Origin: Planctomycetota bacterium
GTDB lineage: Bacteria > Planctomycetota > SZUA-567 > H5-PLA8
Direction of reading: 5' to 3'
Assembly (NCBI GenBank): GCA_026184295.1
Contig: JAHCJK010000015.1
Span: forward strand, 1-57,076
Length of the DNA stretch: 57,076 nucleotides
The position numbers were made by a program, and so were the translations under genes. This document shows positions 39,784 to 46,746 of the stretch, one piece after another. Under the pieces are notes generated by a model that was not told the DNA's origin, searched no databases, and worked only from the letters and a program-made list of their open reading frames with translations. The stretch's first letter is position 1. The number at the start of each line of letters is the position of its first letter.

Positions 39784-39789
39784 CGCGCC

Positions 39790-40788
39790 ATGACCGGCGC
39801 CACTGCGCGCATCGACGCGAACCCCTGCCTGCTCGCGGTGGAAATGGGGAAGGTCGGCGTCAGCGAGCGGGCCGTCGAGGCGCTGCGCGACGACCAGGTG
39901 CGCGTGAAGGTGGACGTATCGATGGTCAGCCCCGGGACGGAACTTCACCACATCCTCGGCACGCACACCAAGGCGAGTTCCTTTCCGCGCGCGACGGGCT
40001 ACATCGCGGTCGGGCGCATCGAAGGCCTGGGGTCGAAGGTGGCCGGCTTTCAGCTTGGAGAGCGGGTGCTGACGTCCATCGGCCACCACGCGCGCCTGAA
40101 CGCCGATCCGCAACGCATCAAAAAAGTCCCCGAGGGCCTCGATCCCGTCGATGCCTGCGCGGCGGTGCTGCTGGGCATCAGTCTGCGCGGCGTTCGCGGC
40201 GGCAAGGTGCGGCTCGGCGATTCGGCGGCCGTGGTGGGCCTGGGCGCGATCGGGCTCTACGCGCTGCATCTGGCCAAGGTCGCCGGAGCGCATCCGGTGA
40301 TCGCGGTCGATCCCGTCGCGATGCGCCGCGATGTCGCGAAGCAGATGGGCGCGGACCTGGCGCTCGACCCGCTGGCCTGCAGCGTGAAGGACGAGGTCTT
40401 CAAAGCCACCGGCGGCGAGGGCGCGCGCGTGAGCATCGACGCGACCGGCACGCCGAAGGTGATCGCGACGCTGCCGGACCTGACCGCGGAATTCGGCCGC
40501 GTGGTGGTGCTCGGCGGCGTGCACGGCCTGGTGCCCTTCGACCTCTACACGCGCTTCCAGAAGAGCAACCTGACGATGGTCGGGTGCGGCTCGGCCTATC
40601 CCGAGGACTTTCCGTTCACGGGCGACCGCAACGAAGAGACGCTGATGCGCATGACCGCCGCGGGCATGGTGAAGCCGCGCCCGGCCATCACGCATGTCGT
40701 GCCGTGGCGCCAGGGCCCGGAGATGTACCGGCTGATGATCGAAGAGAAGGACAAGATCATCGGCGCGGCCTTCGACTGGAACACGTAG
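39790..40788 (+). CDS. Medium-chain (MDR) zinc-type alcohol/sugar dehydrogenase
   Basis: A 332-residue MDR oxidoreductase. The Rossmann loop is VVGLGAIGLYALHLAK and the C-terminal half matches sorbitol/threonine dehydrogenase relatives. The four structural zinc cysteines are absent and the catalytic zinc site is not obvious, so it may be a zinc-free member. ATG at 39790, six bases after the upstream stop, so it is the last gene of the pepF-to-MDR cluster. Substrate is probably a polyol or sugar. Confidence 0.85.
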   Translation: MTGATARIDANPCLLAVEMGKVGVSERAVEALRDDQVRVKVDVSMVSPGTELHHILGTHTKASSFPRATGYIAVGRIEGLGSKVAGFQLGERVLTSIGHHARLNADPQRIKKVPEGLDPVDACAAVLLGISLRGVRGGKVRLGDSAAVVGLGAIGLYALHLAKVAGAHPVIAVDPVAMRRDVAKQMGADLALDPLACSVKDEVFKATGGEGARVSIDATGTPKVIATLPDLTAEFGRVVVLGGVHGLVPFDLYTRFQKSNLTMVGCGSAYPEDFPFTGDRNEETLMRMTAAGMVKPRPAITHVVPWRQGPEMYRLMIEEKDKIIGAAFDWNT

Positions 40789-40810
40789 CCGCGCGCGGCG
40801 CTCTCCCTGC

Positions 40811-41971
40811 TTATTCGGCTTTTTTGACGACCGGCGGGAAGGCGTAGTCGTGCCACTTGCCGGCCACGTCGCCGCGCTTGGGGTCGCCGCGGTGCAGGTA
40901 CACGCGGTACTTGAAGGTCAGTTCGCCGCCCGCGGGCACCGTGTACGCGCCGTTGGCGAGGTGGCTCGCCTTGTAATAGCTGTGCCCGAACGGATTGGCC
41001 GCGAAGAGCCCGTAATCGCGCACGTGCCACGGGGTGGGGTGGCGCAGATTCATCGGGTGGTCCATGATCGCGATGCCAAGCTGCTGGCCTTCGACGGGCC
41101 CGAAATAATCGACCCAGTGCGCGGGCTTGCCCCACGTCTCGGCCTCGCCGACGCCGCCCGCGGAATTCACGATCGTGCCGGCACGGTTGCCGTCCATCGT
41201 GGTGGGCACGCGGATGGAACAGATGCCGCCTTCCTTCGTGTCGCCGAACTCGATCGCGCCGTCCGTCGCGCGGAAGCTGACGGTCAGGTCGATCAGGCGC
41301 GCGTCCTGCGGCAGGTTCCAGGTCTCGAAGGTGCGGACTTCCTCGTTGGTCTTCTTGCGGTCGTGCGATTCCCAGCGCAGCACCTCGGTAAAGCGCCCGA
41401 AGACCGGTCCGCCCACCACTTCCGTGAACTTCTCGTGCGTCTGGAAGCCGTGCGCCTTTTCCTGCGACCAGTTGTCGATGCCGTTCACTTCGCCAAAGGC
41501 CACGTACAGGCCGCGGTGGTGCGGGTGGTCGTGCTTCTCGCCTTCGACGTCGGCGCGCATGGGAAAGTGGCGCGTCACGTTCAGCCCGCCGGGCCCGAAG
41601 AGCGGGTAGAAGAAGGGGCGCGCCAGAGTCGGCACTTCGCCCTTCGGCAGGTAGCGGTAGGTCGTGAAGAGTTTCCCGTTCACTTCCACCGTCAGGCCGC
41701 TCTCGCCCTTGTCGGTCAGCTTCACGCCGCCGTGCTGCGCGGTCTCGGCGCCGAGTTCCACCTTCAGGCGGCGCTCGGATTTCTCGCCCAGCCCCGGCAG
41801 GACGAAGGCCAGCTTGGTCCCGTCGAGCTGGCAGGGGATCGCGCGGCCGGTCTCGGTCTCCGAAAGGCGCGCCTGCTTGGCGCCCTGCGCGGCCTCGCCC
41901 AGTTCCACGCGCATGGGCGTGTCCACGCGCGCGTGCGGGCCGGCGTTCACGACAAGTTCGATCGAGGACAT
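40811..41971 (-). CDS. DUF6807 family protein
   Basis: A 386-residue protein of the DUF6807 (formerly called PmoA-like) family, recognised by HPHHRGLYVAFGEVNGIDNW and the late DHPMNLRHPTPWHVR block. It has a beta-sandwich-rich architecture, no signal peptide and no known enzymatic function. Members occur in carbohydrate utilisation loci of Planctomycetes, Verrucomicrobia and Bacteroidetes. It is the last gene of a minus-strand series with an epimerase and a Gfo/Idh oxidoreductase, which supports a role in sugar breakdown. Confidence 0.85.
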   Translation of the reverse strand: MSSIELVVNAGPHARVDTPMRVELGEAAQGAKQARLSETETGRAIPCQLDGTKLAFVLPGLGEKSERRLKVELGAETAQHGGVKLTDKGESGLTVEVNGKLFTTYRYLPKGEVPTLARPFFYPLFGPGGLNVTRHFPMRADVEGEKHDHPHHRGLYVAFGEVNGIDNWSQEKAHGFQTHEKFTEVVGGPVFGRFTEVLRWESHDRKKTNEEVRTFETWNLPQDARLIDLTVSFRATDGAIEFGDTKEGGICSIRVPTTMDGNRAGTIVNSAGGVGEAETWGKPAHWVDYFGPVEGQQLGIAIMDHPMNLRHPTPWHVRDYGLFAANPFGHSYYKASHLANGAYTVPAGGELTFKYRVYLHRGDPKRGDVAGKWHDYAFPPVVKKAE

Positions 41972-42008
41972 GCGGTTCTCCGTGTTCGTGGGTGGCGCGC
42001 CGGCTGGC

Positions 42009-42833
42009 CTAGGCGCCGGCCATCGCGCGCTTGAGCGTCTTGATGCTGATCTCGGCGGTCGCTTCGGGGCCGGGCGCGAAGTCGAAGACTTCCACCGAGA
42101 CCCAGCGGTCGTACTTCACATCCTTCAGCGCCTGCATGATCGGTTCGAACGCCATCTCGCCCATGCCCGGCCCGCGCAGGTTCGGGTCGTTGGCGTGGAA
42201 GTGCCAGAGGTGCCGGCCGCCTTCCATGCGCAGGGTCTCGGCGACGGGACGGCCTTCGGTGGTCATCGCCTTTACGTCGAGATGCAGTTTCACGCCGGGC
42301 GAGCCGACGTCTTCGACGAGGCGCGTGCCTTCGCCCATCGTGTTGATCAGGTTGCAGTTGTCCTTCGGCCCCAGGGGTTCGAAGCAGATCGTGACGTTCT
42401 TCGCGTGCGCCTTCGCGCCCAGGCGGCGCAGGGCGTCGGCGAGATGCTTGTAGGCGTCGGACCAGGCGAAGGGCGCGGCGACCTGGCGCTGCTTGGGGCT
42501 GCCCCAGACCATGATCTCGCCGCCCAAGTCCGCGCAGAGTTCGATCAGCGCCTCGACGTAGTCCACGGTCTTCTTGCGCAGCGCGGCGTCGGGCGCGTTG
42601 ATGTGCAGGCCGGCCGGCTTGAGCAGCAGCCAGTGCAGCCCGATCACCTGCACGCCCTCGCGCCTCGCGGCCTCGCGAATCTCCCGGCGGCGCGCGGCGG
42701 AGACTTCGCGGCAGTCCTCGGCGAGCGTGAACGGCGCGACCTCGACGCCCTGGTAGCCGGCCTTCGCCGCGTGCGCGAAGACCTTCTCGATGGGCCACTG
42801 CTCGTACATTTCGTTGCAGATCGCGAACTTCAT
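42009..42833 (-). CDS. Sugar phosphate isomerase/epimerase
   Basis: A 274-residue xylose-isomerase-like TIM barrel. Metal-site blocks are TICFEPLG, KLHLDVKAM, WHFHANDPN and VSVEVFDF. I take the ATG at 42833, where GAGG stands five bases upstream, over an in-frame GTG at 42839. The ribosome site lies only about 20 bp from the edge of the repeat array at 42854, so the array sits in its leader. With the Gfo/Idh gene before it and DUF6807 after it, it likely isomerises a keto-sugar. Confidence 0.88.
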   Translation of the reverse strand: MKFAICNEMYEQWPIEKVFAHAAKAGYQGVEVAPFTLAEDCREVSAARRREIREAARREGVQVIGLHWLLLKPAGLHINAPDAALRKKTVDYVEALIELCADLGGEIMVWGSPKQRQVAAPFAWSDAYKHLADALRRLGAKAHAKNVTICFEPLGPKDNCNLINTMGEGTRLVEDVGSPGVKLHLDVKAMTTEGRPVAETLRMEGGRHLWHFHANDPNLRGPGMGEMAFEPIMQALKDVKYDRWVSVEVFDFAPGPEATAEISIKTLKRAMAGA

Positions 42834-42853
42834 GGGCACCTCAAGAAAGGAAG

Positions 42854-42994
42854 GTTATCTGGTTCGCTTGTTGCCTTGTTAACTTGTTACCCTGTTGCCC
42901 TGTTGGCTCGTTGCCTTGTTGCCTTGTTGCTCGCCTTTGGCGCGTTCGTCCGTTAACAAGCCAACGAGTCAACCAGGCAACGAGCCAACCAGCC
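42854..42994. mobile_element. Repeat-array element without a gene (empty sibling of the S23 element)
   Basis: This 141-bp intergenic region is built almost wholly from GTTGGCTTGTTGCC-type units. The left half (42855-42932) reads in one orientation and the right half (42952-42994) in the other. A perfect 15-bp inverted pair is GTTGGCTCGTTGCCT (42902-42916) with AGGCAACGAGCCAAC (42975-42989), and a 9-bp pair is CTTGTTAAC (42875-42883) with GTTAACAAG (42952-42960). Its first 27 bases (42854-42880) match 45204-45230 with one difference. It separates the Gfo/Idh stop from the epimerase start. Confidence 0.85.
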
Positions 42995-42995
42995 G

Positions 42996-43994
42996 TTAAA
43001 GCGGTAGCTTGATTTCCTTGCGTTCCTTCGCGCTGCGGTAGACGGCGGTGAGCACCTCGATGCTCTTGCGGCCTTCGTGGCCGTCGCAGATGAGCTGCTT
43101 CGTCTTGCCGTTCAGCACCGCGGCCATGTTTTCGACGCTGGTCTTGAAGGCGCTGGCGCGGGCGAGTTTCTCCTCGCGCGCCTTGTCCTGGAAGATCCAT
43201 TCGGGCGCGCCGCGCATCGCGTTCACCGCGCCTTCGGTGCCGTGGATTTCCAGGCCGGCGTAGTAGTCCTTGGGGAAGGTGGTCGTGCCGAGGATGGAGC
43301 CGACCGCACCGTTCTTGAAGCGCAACAGCGCCATGCCCAGGTCTTCGGTCTCGATGCCGCTGTGCGAGAAGATGCCGACTTCGGCGGCCGTGACGCATTC
43401 GACGTCGCCCATGAACCACTGGAGCTGGTCGATCTGGTGGATGGTCTGGTTGGCCAGCGAGCCGCCGCCGTCCATCTTCCACGTGCCGCGCCAGCCGCCC
43501 GCCGAGTAATACTGGTCGCTGCGGAACCACTTCAGGCGCGCTTCGCCCAGGATCAGCTTGCCGAACATCTTGTTGTCGAGCGCGTAACGGATCTTCTGCT
43601 GCAGGTCGGCGAAGCGGCCGTTGAAATCGACGGTGCAGAGCACGCCGGCCTTGCGGCAGGCCTCGATCAGCGCGTCGCACTTTTCGAGCGTCACGTCCAT
43701 CGGCTTGGCGACGCAGACGTGCTTGCCCTTCTGCGCGGCCCGGATGCCCATGTCGGCGTGCATGCCGCTGGGGGTCATGATGTAGACGATGTCGATCTCT
43801 TTGCTGGCGAGCAGTTCGTCGTAGTCGGTGTAGCCTTTGACCTTGAACTGTTCCGTGCTGCGCTTCAGGCGTTCCGCGTTGTTGTCGCAAACGGCTTCCA
43901 GGCGGCATCCGGGCGATTCAATCACCCACGGGCAGCAGGCATGTCCCATGCCCAGTCCGATGATGCCCACCCCAAACGTTTTGTCGCCTGACAT
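42996..43994 (-). CDS. Gfo/Idh/MocA family oxidoreductase
   Basis: A 332-residue NAD(P)-dependent sugar oxidoreductase. GVGIIGLGMGH is the nucleotide loop, VAKPMDVT is the Lys-Pro catalytic motif (usually EKP) and GGSLANQTIHQIDQLQWF carries the active-site His. It is the first gene of a series with the epimerase and DUF6807. Upstream is a 247-bp gap (43995-44241), AT-richer than average, that must contain its promoter; apart from the hairpin near 44200 I see nothing named in it. Confidence 0.92.
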   Translation of the reverse strand: MSGDKTFGVGIIGLGMGHACCPWVIESPGCRLEAVCDNNAERLKRSTEQFKVKGYTDYDELLASKEIDIVYIMTPSGMHADMGIRAAQKGKHVCVAKPMDVTLEKCDALIEACRKAGVLCTVDFNGRFADLQQKIRYALDNKMFGKLILGEARLKWFRSDQYYSAGGWRGTWKMDGGGSLANQTIHQIDQLQWFMGDVECVTAAEVGIFSHSGIETEDLGMALLRFKNGAVGSILGTTTFPKDYYAGLEIHGTEGAVNAMRGAPEWIFQDKAREEKLARASAFKTSVENMAAVLNGKTKQLICDGHEGRKSIEVLTAVYRSAKERKEIKLPL

Positions 43995-44192
43995 AACGGA
44001 ATGCCCTCTTAGCCAAAGGAAAGGTTCGCAACTCGACCTTTATTTATTACGCGAATCGCCGGGAATTAGCAAACCGCCGTTTCTGCTAACGCGATGTGTT
44101 TTTCTGCTGTTCGTCCTGGGGCACAACGTGATTCGGCCGCGCAATGGCACGTTGCGAATTTAGGCGTGGAATTGAGATAGAATTAGGCGCGG

Positions 44193-44216
44193 CGCGAGGC
44201 CTCGGGACGCCTCGCG
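44193..44216. other. GC-rich hairpin after the transketolase operon
   Basis: CGCGAGGC (44193-44200) pairs with GCCTCGCG (44209-44216) around an 8-base loop, 26 bp after the stop at 44242 on the minus strand. There is no T run, so it could be a weak or Rho-assisted terminator. Confidence 0.5.
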
Positions 44217-44241
44217 TATAGACCACCTTGCGTGCGCGGTG

Positions 44242-45192
44242 CTATTTCTTGTGGTTCTTGCGTTCGAGCACGTCGTAGGCCGCCTTGACGATGTCTTCGG
44301 CCAGCAGACCGTACTCGCGGAAGAGTTCGTCGGGCGTGCCCGATTCGCCGAAGCGGTCCTTCACGCCCACGCGCCGCATGGGGCAGGGGTGATTTTCGAC
44401 CAGCACTTCGGCCACCGCGCTGCCGAGCCCGCCATAGAACTGGTGTTCTTCCGCGGTCACGATCGCGCCCGTCTCCTTCGCGGCGGCGATCACGGCTTCC
44501 TCGTCGAGCGGCTTGATCGTGTGCATGTTGATCACGCGCGCCTGGATGCCCTTGGCGCTCAGTTCTTCGGCCGCGATCAGGCTCTGCCAGAGCATCGCGC
44601 CCATCGAGAAGATCGTGACGTCGGTGCCTTCGCGGTACTGGTTGCCGCGGCCGATCACGAAGGGGTCTTCCTTTTTGGTGACGACCGGCATCGGCGCGCG
44701 CCCGAAGCGGATGTAGCAGGGTCCGTAGATTTCGGCGACGGCCTTCACGGCCTTGACCGTGTCGTGGTAGTCGGCGGGGACGATGACCGTCATGCCCGGC
44801 AGGCAGCGCGTCCAGGCGACTTCTTCAAGCGCCTGGTGGGTTGCGCCGTCGGCGCCGACGCTGACGCCCGCGTGCGCGCCGCCCAGTTTCACGTTCAGAT
44901 GCGTGTAGCAGACGGTGACGCGCAGTTGGTCCATCGCGCGGCCGAGCAGGAAGACACCGTAGTCCGTCGCGAATGGGATATCGCCCGCCACCGCCATGCC
45001 CGCGGCGACGACCATCATGTTCTGTTCACAGATGCCCATCTCGAAGAAGCGGTCCGGATACTTCTTCTGGAATTTTTCGGTGGTGGTCGAGCGCGCTAGA
45101 TCGGCGTCAAGCACGACGACGCGCGGATTGGACGCGCCGATTTCCAGCAAGCCGTCGCTGTAGCCAAACCGGGTGGGAACCATTTCGGGCAT
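44242..45192 (-). CDS. Transketolase, C-terminal subunit
   Basis: A 316-residue pyrimidine-binding and C-terminal half of a split transketolase. The catalytic Glu is in FEMGICEQNMM, followed by AGDIPFATDYGVF, the substrate segment GADGATHQALEEVA and the C-terminal domain GVKDRFGESGTPDELF. The thiamine-binding half is encoded separately at 45781-46665; together they make one active site. In split transketolases the two genes are normally adjacent, but here a 560-bp repeat-bounded element separates them. TGGAG lies between the repeat edge and the ATG. Confidence 0.95.
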   Translation of the reverse strand: MPEMVPTRFGYSDGLLEIGASNPRVVVLDADLARSTTTEKFQKKYPDRFFEMGICEQNMMVVAAGMAVAGDIPFATDYGVFLLGRAMDQLRVTVCYTHLNVKLGGAHAGVSVGADGATHQALEEVAWTRCLPGMTVIVPADYHDTVKAVKAVAEIYGPCYIRFGRAPMPVVTKKEDPFVIGRGNQYREGTDVTIFSMGAMLWQSLIAAEELSAKGIQARVINMHTIKPLDEEAVIAAAKETGAIVTAEEHQFYGGLGSAVAEVLVENHPCPMRRVGVKDRFGESGTPDELFREYGLLAEDIVKAAYDVLERKNHKK

Positions 45193-45204
45193 TTGAGACT
45201 CCAG

Positions 45205-45726
45205 TTATCTGGTTGGCTTGTTGCCTTGTTTTCTGGTTTTTGTGCTGCGAGTGGCTTTGGTTTTTATCGCTGATCGCTGCGCCTTGCCTCGGTATTTCGT
45301 AGAAATGACAAGGCCGTACGAAGCGTTCTCTTCTCGAACTGAAAAGTCATTTTGGTCACGTCCATGCTTGTGCAAATAGTGCATCAACCCGGCGATCTTT
45401 CGCTTACAGGCGATGGCGAGGCTTCGCAATGATATGCAGTCGGCTTCAGTCACATACCCTTGGTCAAATGCCACATAAAGCTGGGATTCAATTTCACCCA
45501 CAGAGCCTTTCGCCATTTTTAGGAAGTGCAAAAACTCCTTACGCCCACCCCGCTCAAATCCTTCGGCAATATTCGACATCACGGAGACGGAAGCGCGGCG
45601 AAGTTGACGCTTAAGATCAGCATCGTCCCTAAAAGTTCCATTTCGCGTGACACTATAAACCGTTCGGGAAAGAACGCGTGCGCTGGACCAAGCCTCCAGG
45701 TCTTCGAATTTCCGAATGGTTCCCAT
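45205..45726 (-). CDS. Four-helix-bundle protein of the S23 / 23S rRNA intervening-sequence family
   Basis: A 173-residue protein. The first 120 or so residues match the S23 four-helix-bundle family: KFEDLEAWSSARVLSRTVY, LKRQLRRASVSVMSNIAEGF, KEFLHFLKMAKGSVGEIESQL and a final helix after DCISLRSLAIACKRKI. The family was first seen in 23S rRNA intervening sequences and is related to Avd proteins of diversity-generating retroelements; its usual job when found alone is unknown. The ATG at 45726 follows GAGGAG. The last 50 residues are basic, and the very end (TRKQGNKPTR) is read from the repeat array. Low GC points to transfer. Confidence 0.88.
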   Translation of the reverse strand: MGTIRKFEDLEAWSSARVLSRTVYSVTRNGTFRDDADLKRQLRRASVSVMSNIAEGFERGGRKEFLHFLKMAKGSVGEIESQLYVAFDQGYVTEADCISLRSLAIACKRKIAGLMHYLHKHGRDQNDFSVREENASYGLVISTKYRGKAQRSAIKTKATRSTKTRKQGNKPTR

Positions 45727-45735
45727 GACGCACTC

Positions 45736-45774
45736 CTCAACAAGCAAACCAGCCAACCAAACAACCAGCCAACG
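45736..45774. repeat. Right repeat array of the S23 element
   Basis: Several CAACCAGCC- and AACAAGC-type units; reverse-complemented they reproduce the left array's GTTGGCTGGTT/GCTTGTT pattern. The array ends seven bases before the stop of the transketolase N-terminal subunit gene. Confidence 0.75.
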
Positions 45775-45780
45775 CGGAGC

Positions 45781-46665
45781 CTACACCGTCAGCTTGTCCG
45801 TCTTGTGCCCCTGGTATTCCTGGATGTTCGCGTGGCTCTTGTCGAAGCCGAGTTCCTCGATGCTGGCGGCGAGTTTGTCCTTGGGGATCGGCGCGCCGTG
45901 CCACTTCTCGTCGTTTTCCATCCACTTCACGCCCTTGCTCATGATCGTCTTCGCGATCACGATCGTGGGCTTGCCCTTGTACTGTTCGGCGGCGTCGAGC
46001 GCGTCGCAGCAGGCCTGCATGTCGTGCCCGTCGATCTCGAGGACGTTCCAGTTGAAGGCGCGGTACTTGTCGGCCAGCGGTTCGATGTTCAGGACGTCGG
46101 CGGTCTTGCCGTCGATCTGCAGGCCGTTCAGGTCCACCATGGCGCACAGGTTGTCGAGCTTGTAGTGCGCGGCGCACATGGCCGCTTCCCAGATGCTGCC
46201 TTCCTGCTGTTCGCCGTCGCCCATGAGCGTGAAGACGCGGTTGGCCTTCTTCTGCCGCTTCATGCTCATGGCCACGCCGCACGCGACGCCAAAGCCCTGT
46301 CCCAGCGAACCGGAGCAGACCTCGATGCCCGGGCAGTGGTGCGCGCTCGGGTGCCCCTGGAACTTGCTGCGGAACTTGCGCAGGGTCGTGCGGTACTCGT
46401 TCACGTCCACGTATCCGGCGTGCGCCAGCAGCGCGTAGATGAGCGGGTTGATGTGGCCGTGGCTGAAGAAGATGTAGTCGCGGCGGTCCCACTTGGGGTT
46501 GCGCGGGTCGAGCTTGGCTTTGTAGAAGTACAGCGCGGTGGCGTAGTCGCAGGTGGACATCGAGCCGCCCGGATGCCCGCTGCCCGCCGTGGTCGTCGCG
46601 ATCAGGACGTCGCGGCGGATCTCCTGCGACTTCTGCTTCAGGAATTTAATGTCCGGCTTCGGCAT
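45781..46665 (-). CDS. Transketolase, N-terminal (thiamine-binding) subunit
   Basis: A 294-residue thiamine-diphosphate-binding half of a split transketolase. GSGHPGGSMSTCDY is the N-terminal block, CSGSLGQGFGVACG follows, and the thiamine motif starts at MGDGEQQEGSIWEA and ends at the Asn of VDLNGLQ about 25 residues later. It acts with the C-terminal subunit in the non-oxidative pentose phosphate route, or in a dedicated sugar pathway given the neighbours. It lies 81 bp after the epimerase-aldolase fusion; that gap holds a second repeat type. Confidence 0.95.
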   Translation of the reverse strand: MPKPDIKFLKQKSQEIRRDVLIATTTAGSGHPGGSMSTCDYATALYFYKAKLDPRNPKWDRRDYIFFSHGHINPLIYALLAHAGYVDVNEYRTTLRKFRSKFQGHPSAHHCPGIEVCSGSLGQGFGVACGVAMSMKRQKKANRVFTLMGDGEQQEGSIWEAAMCAAHYKLDNLCAMVDLNGLQIDGKTADVLNIEPLADKYRAFNWNVLEIDGHDMQACCDALDAAEQYKGKPTIVIAKTIMSKGVKWMENDEKWHGAPIPKDKLAASIEELGFDKSHANIQEYQGHKTDKLTV

Positions 46666-46692
46666 GGTTGTGTTCTCGAGATTGGGAGTGCA

Positions 46693-46745
46693 GGGAACGG
46701 CCTGGCCGTTCCCCGACCCCTGAATCCTAAACCCTGAGCCCTGTT
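46693..46745. repeat. Palindrome plus CCTGAATCCTAAA-family repeat
   Basis: A perfect palindrome with 10-bp arms, GGGAACGGCC-T-GGCCGTTCCC (46693-46713), is followed by 46717-46745 (CCCCTGAATCCTAAACCC and onward), which shares CCCTGAATCCTAAA with the repeat at 14478-14530. It fills most of the gap between the fusion gene and the transketolase N-terminal gene. Confidence 0.7.
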
Positions 46746-46746
46746 T

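Larger units (their letters stand above)
45204..45774 (-). mobile_element. S23-gene element bounded by inverted repeat arrays
   Basis: The element fills the gap between the two transketolase subunit genes. The left array (45204-45230) reads GTTGGCTTGTTGCC-type units and the right array (45736-45774) carries the same units inverted (CAACCAGCC, AACAAGC). Between them is a gene for a four-helix-bundle protein. DNA inside is less GC-rich than its surroundings: by hand count 27 G/C of 60 at 45301-45360 and 25 of 60 at 45601-45660, against 39 of 60 at 46021-46080. No recombinase gene is present. Confidence 0.8.

Noticed and set aside
42854..42994. CRISPR array
   Set aside because: Units are short, degenerate and contiguous with no unique spacers, and the orientation flips in the middle. 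No cas genes are near.
45205..45726. rRNA intervening sequence
   Set aside because: The S23 gene lies between protein genes; no 23S rRNA sequence is seen around it.
45204..45774. Diversity-generating retroelement with Avd
   Set aside because: The S23 protein is related to Avd, but no reverse transcriptase, template or variable repeat is present within the window.
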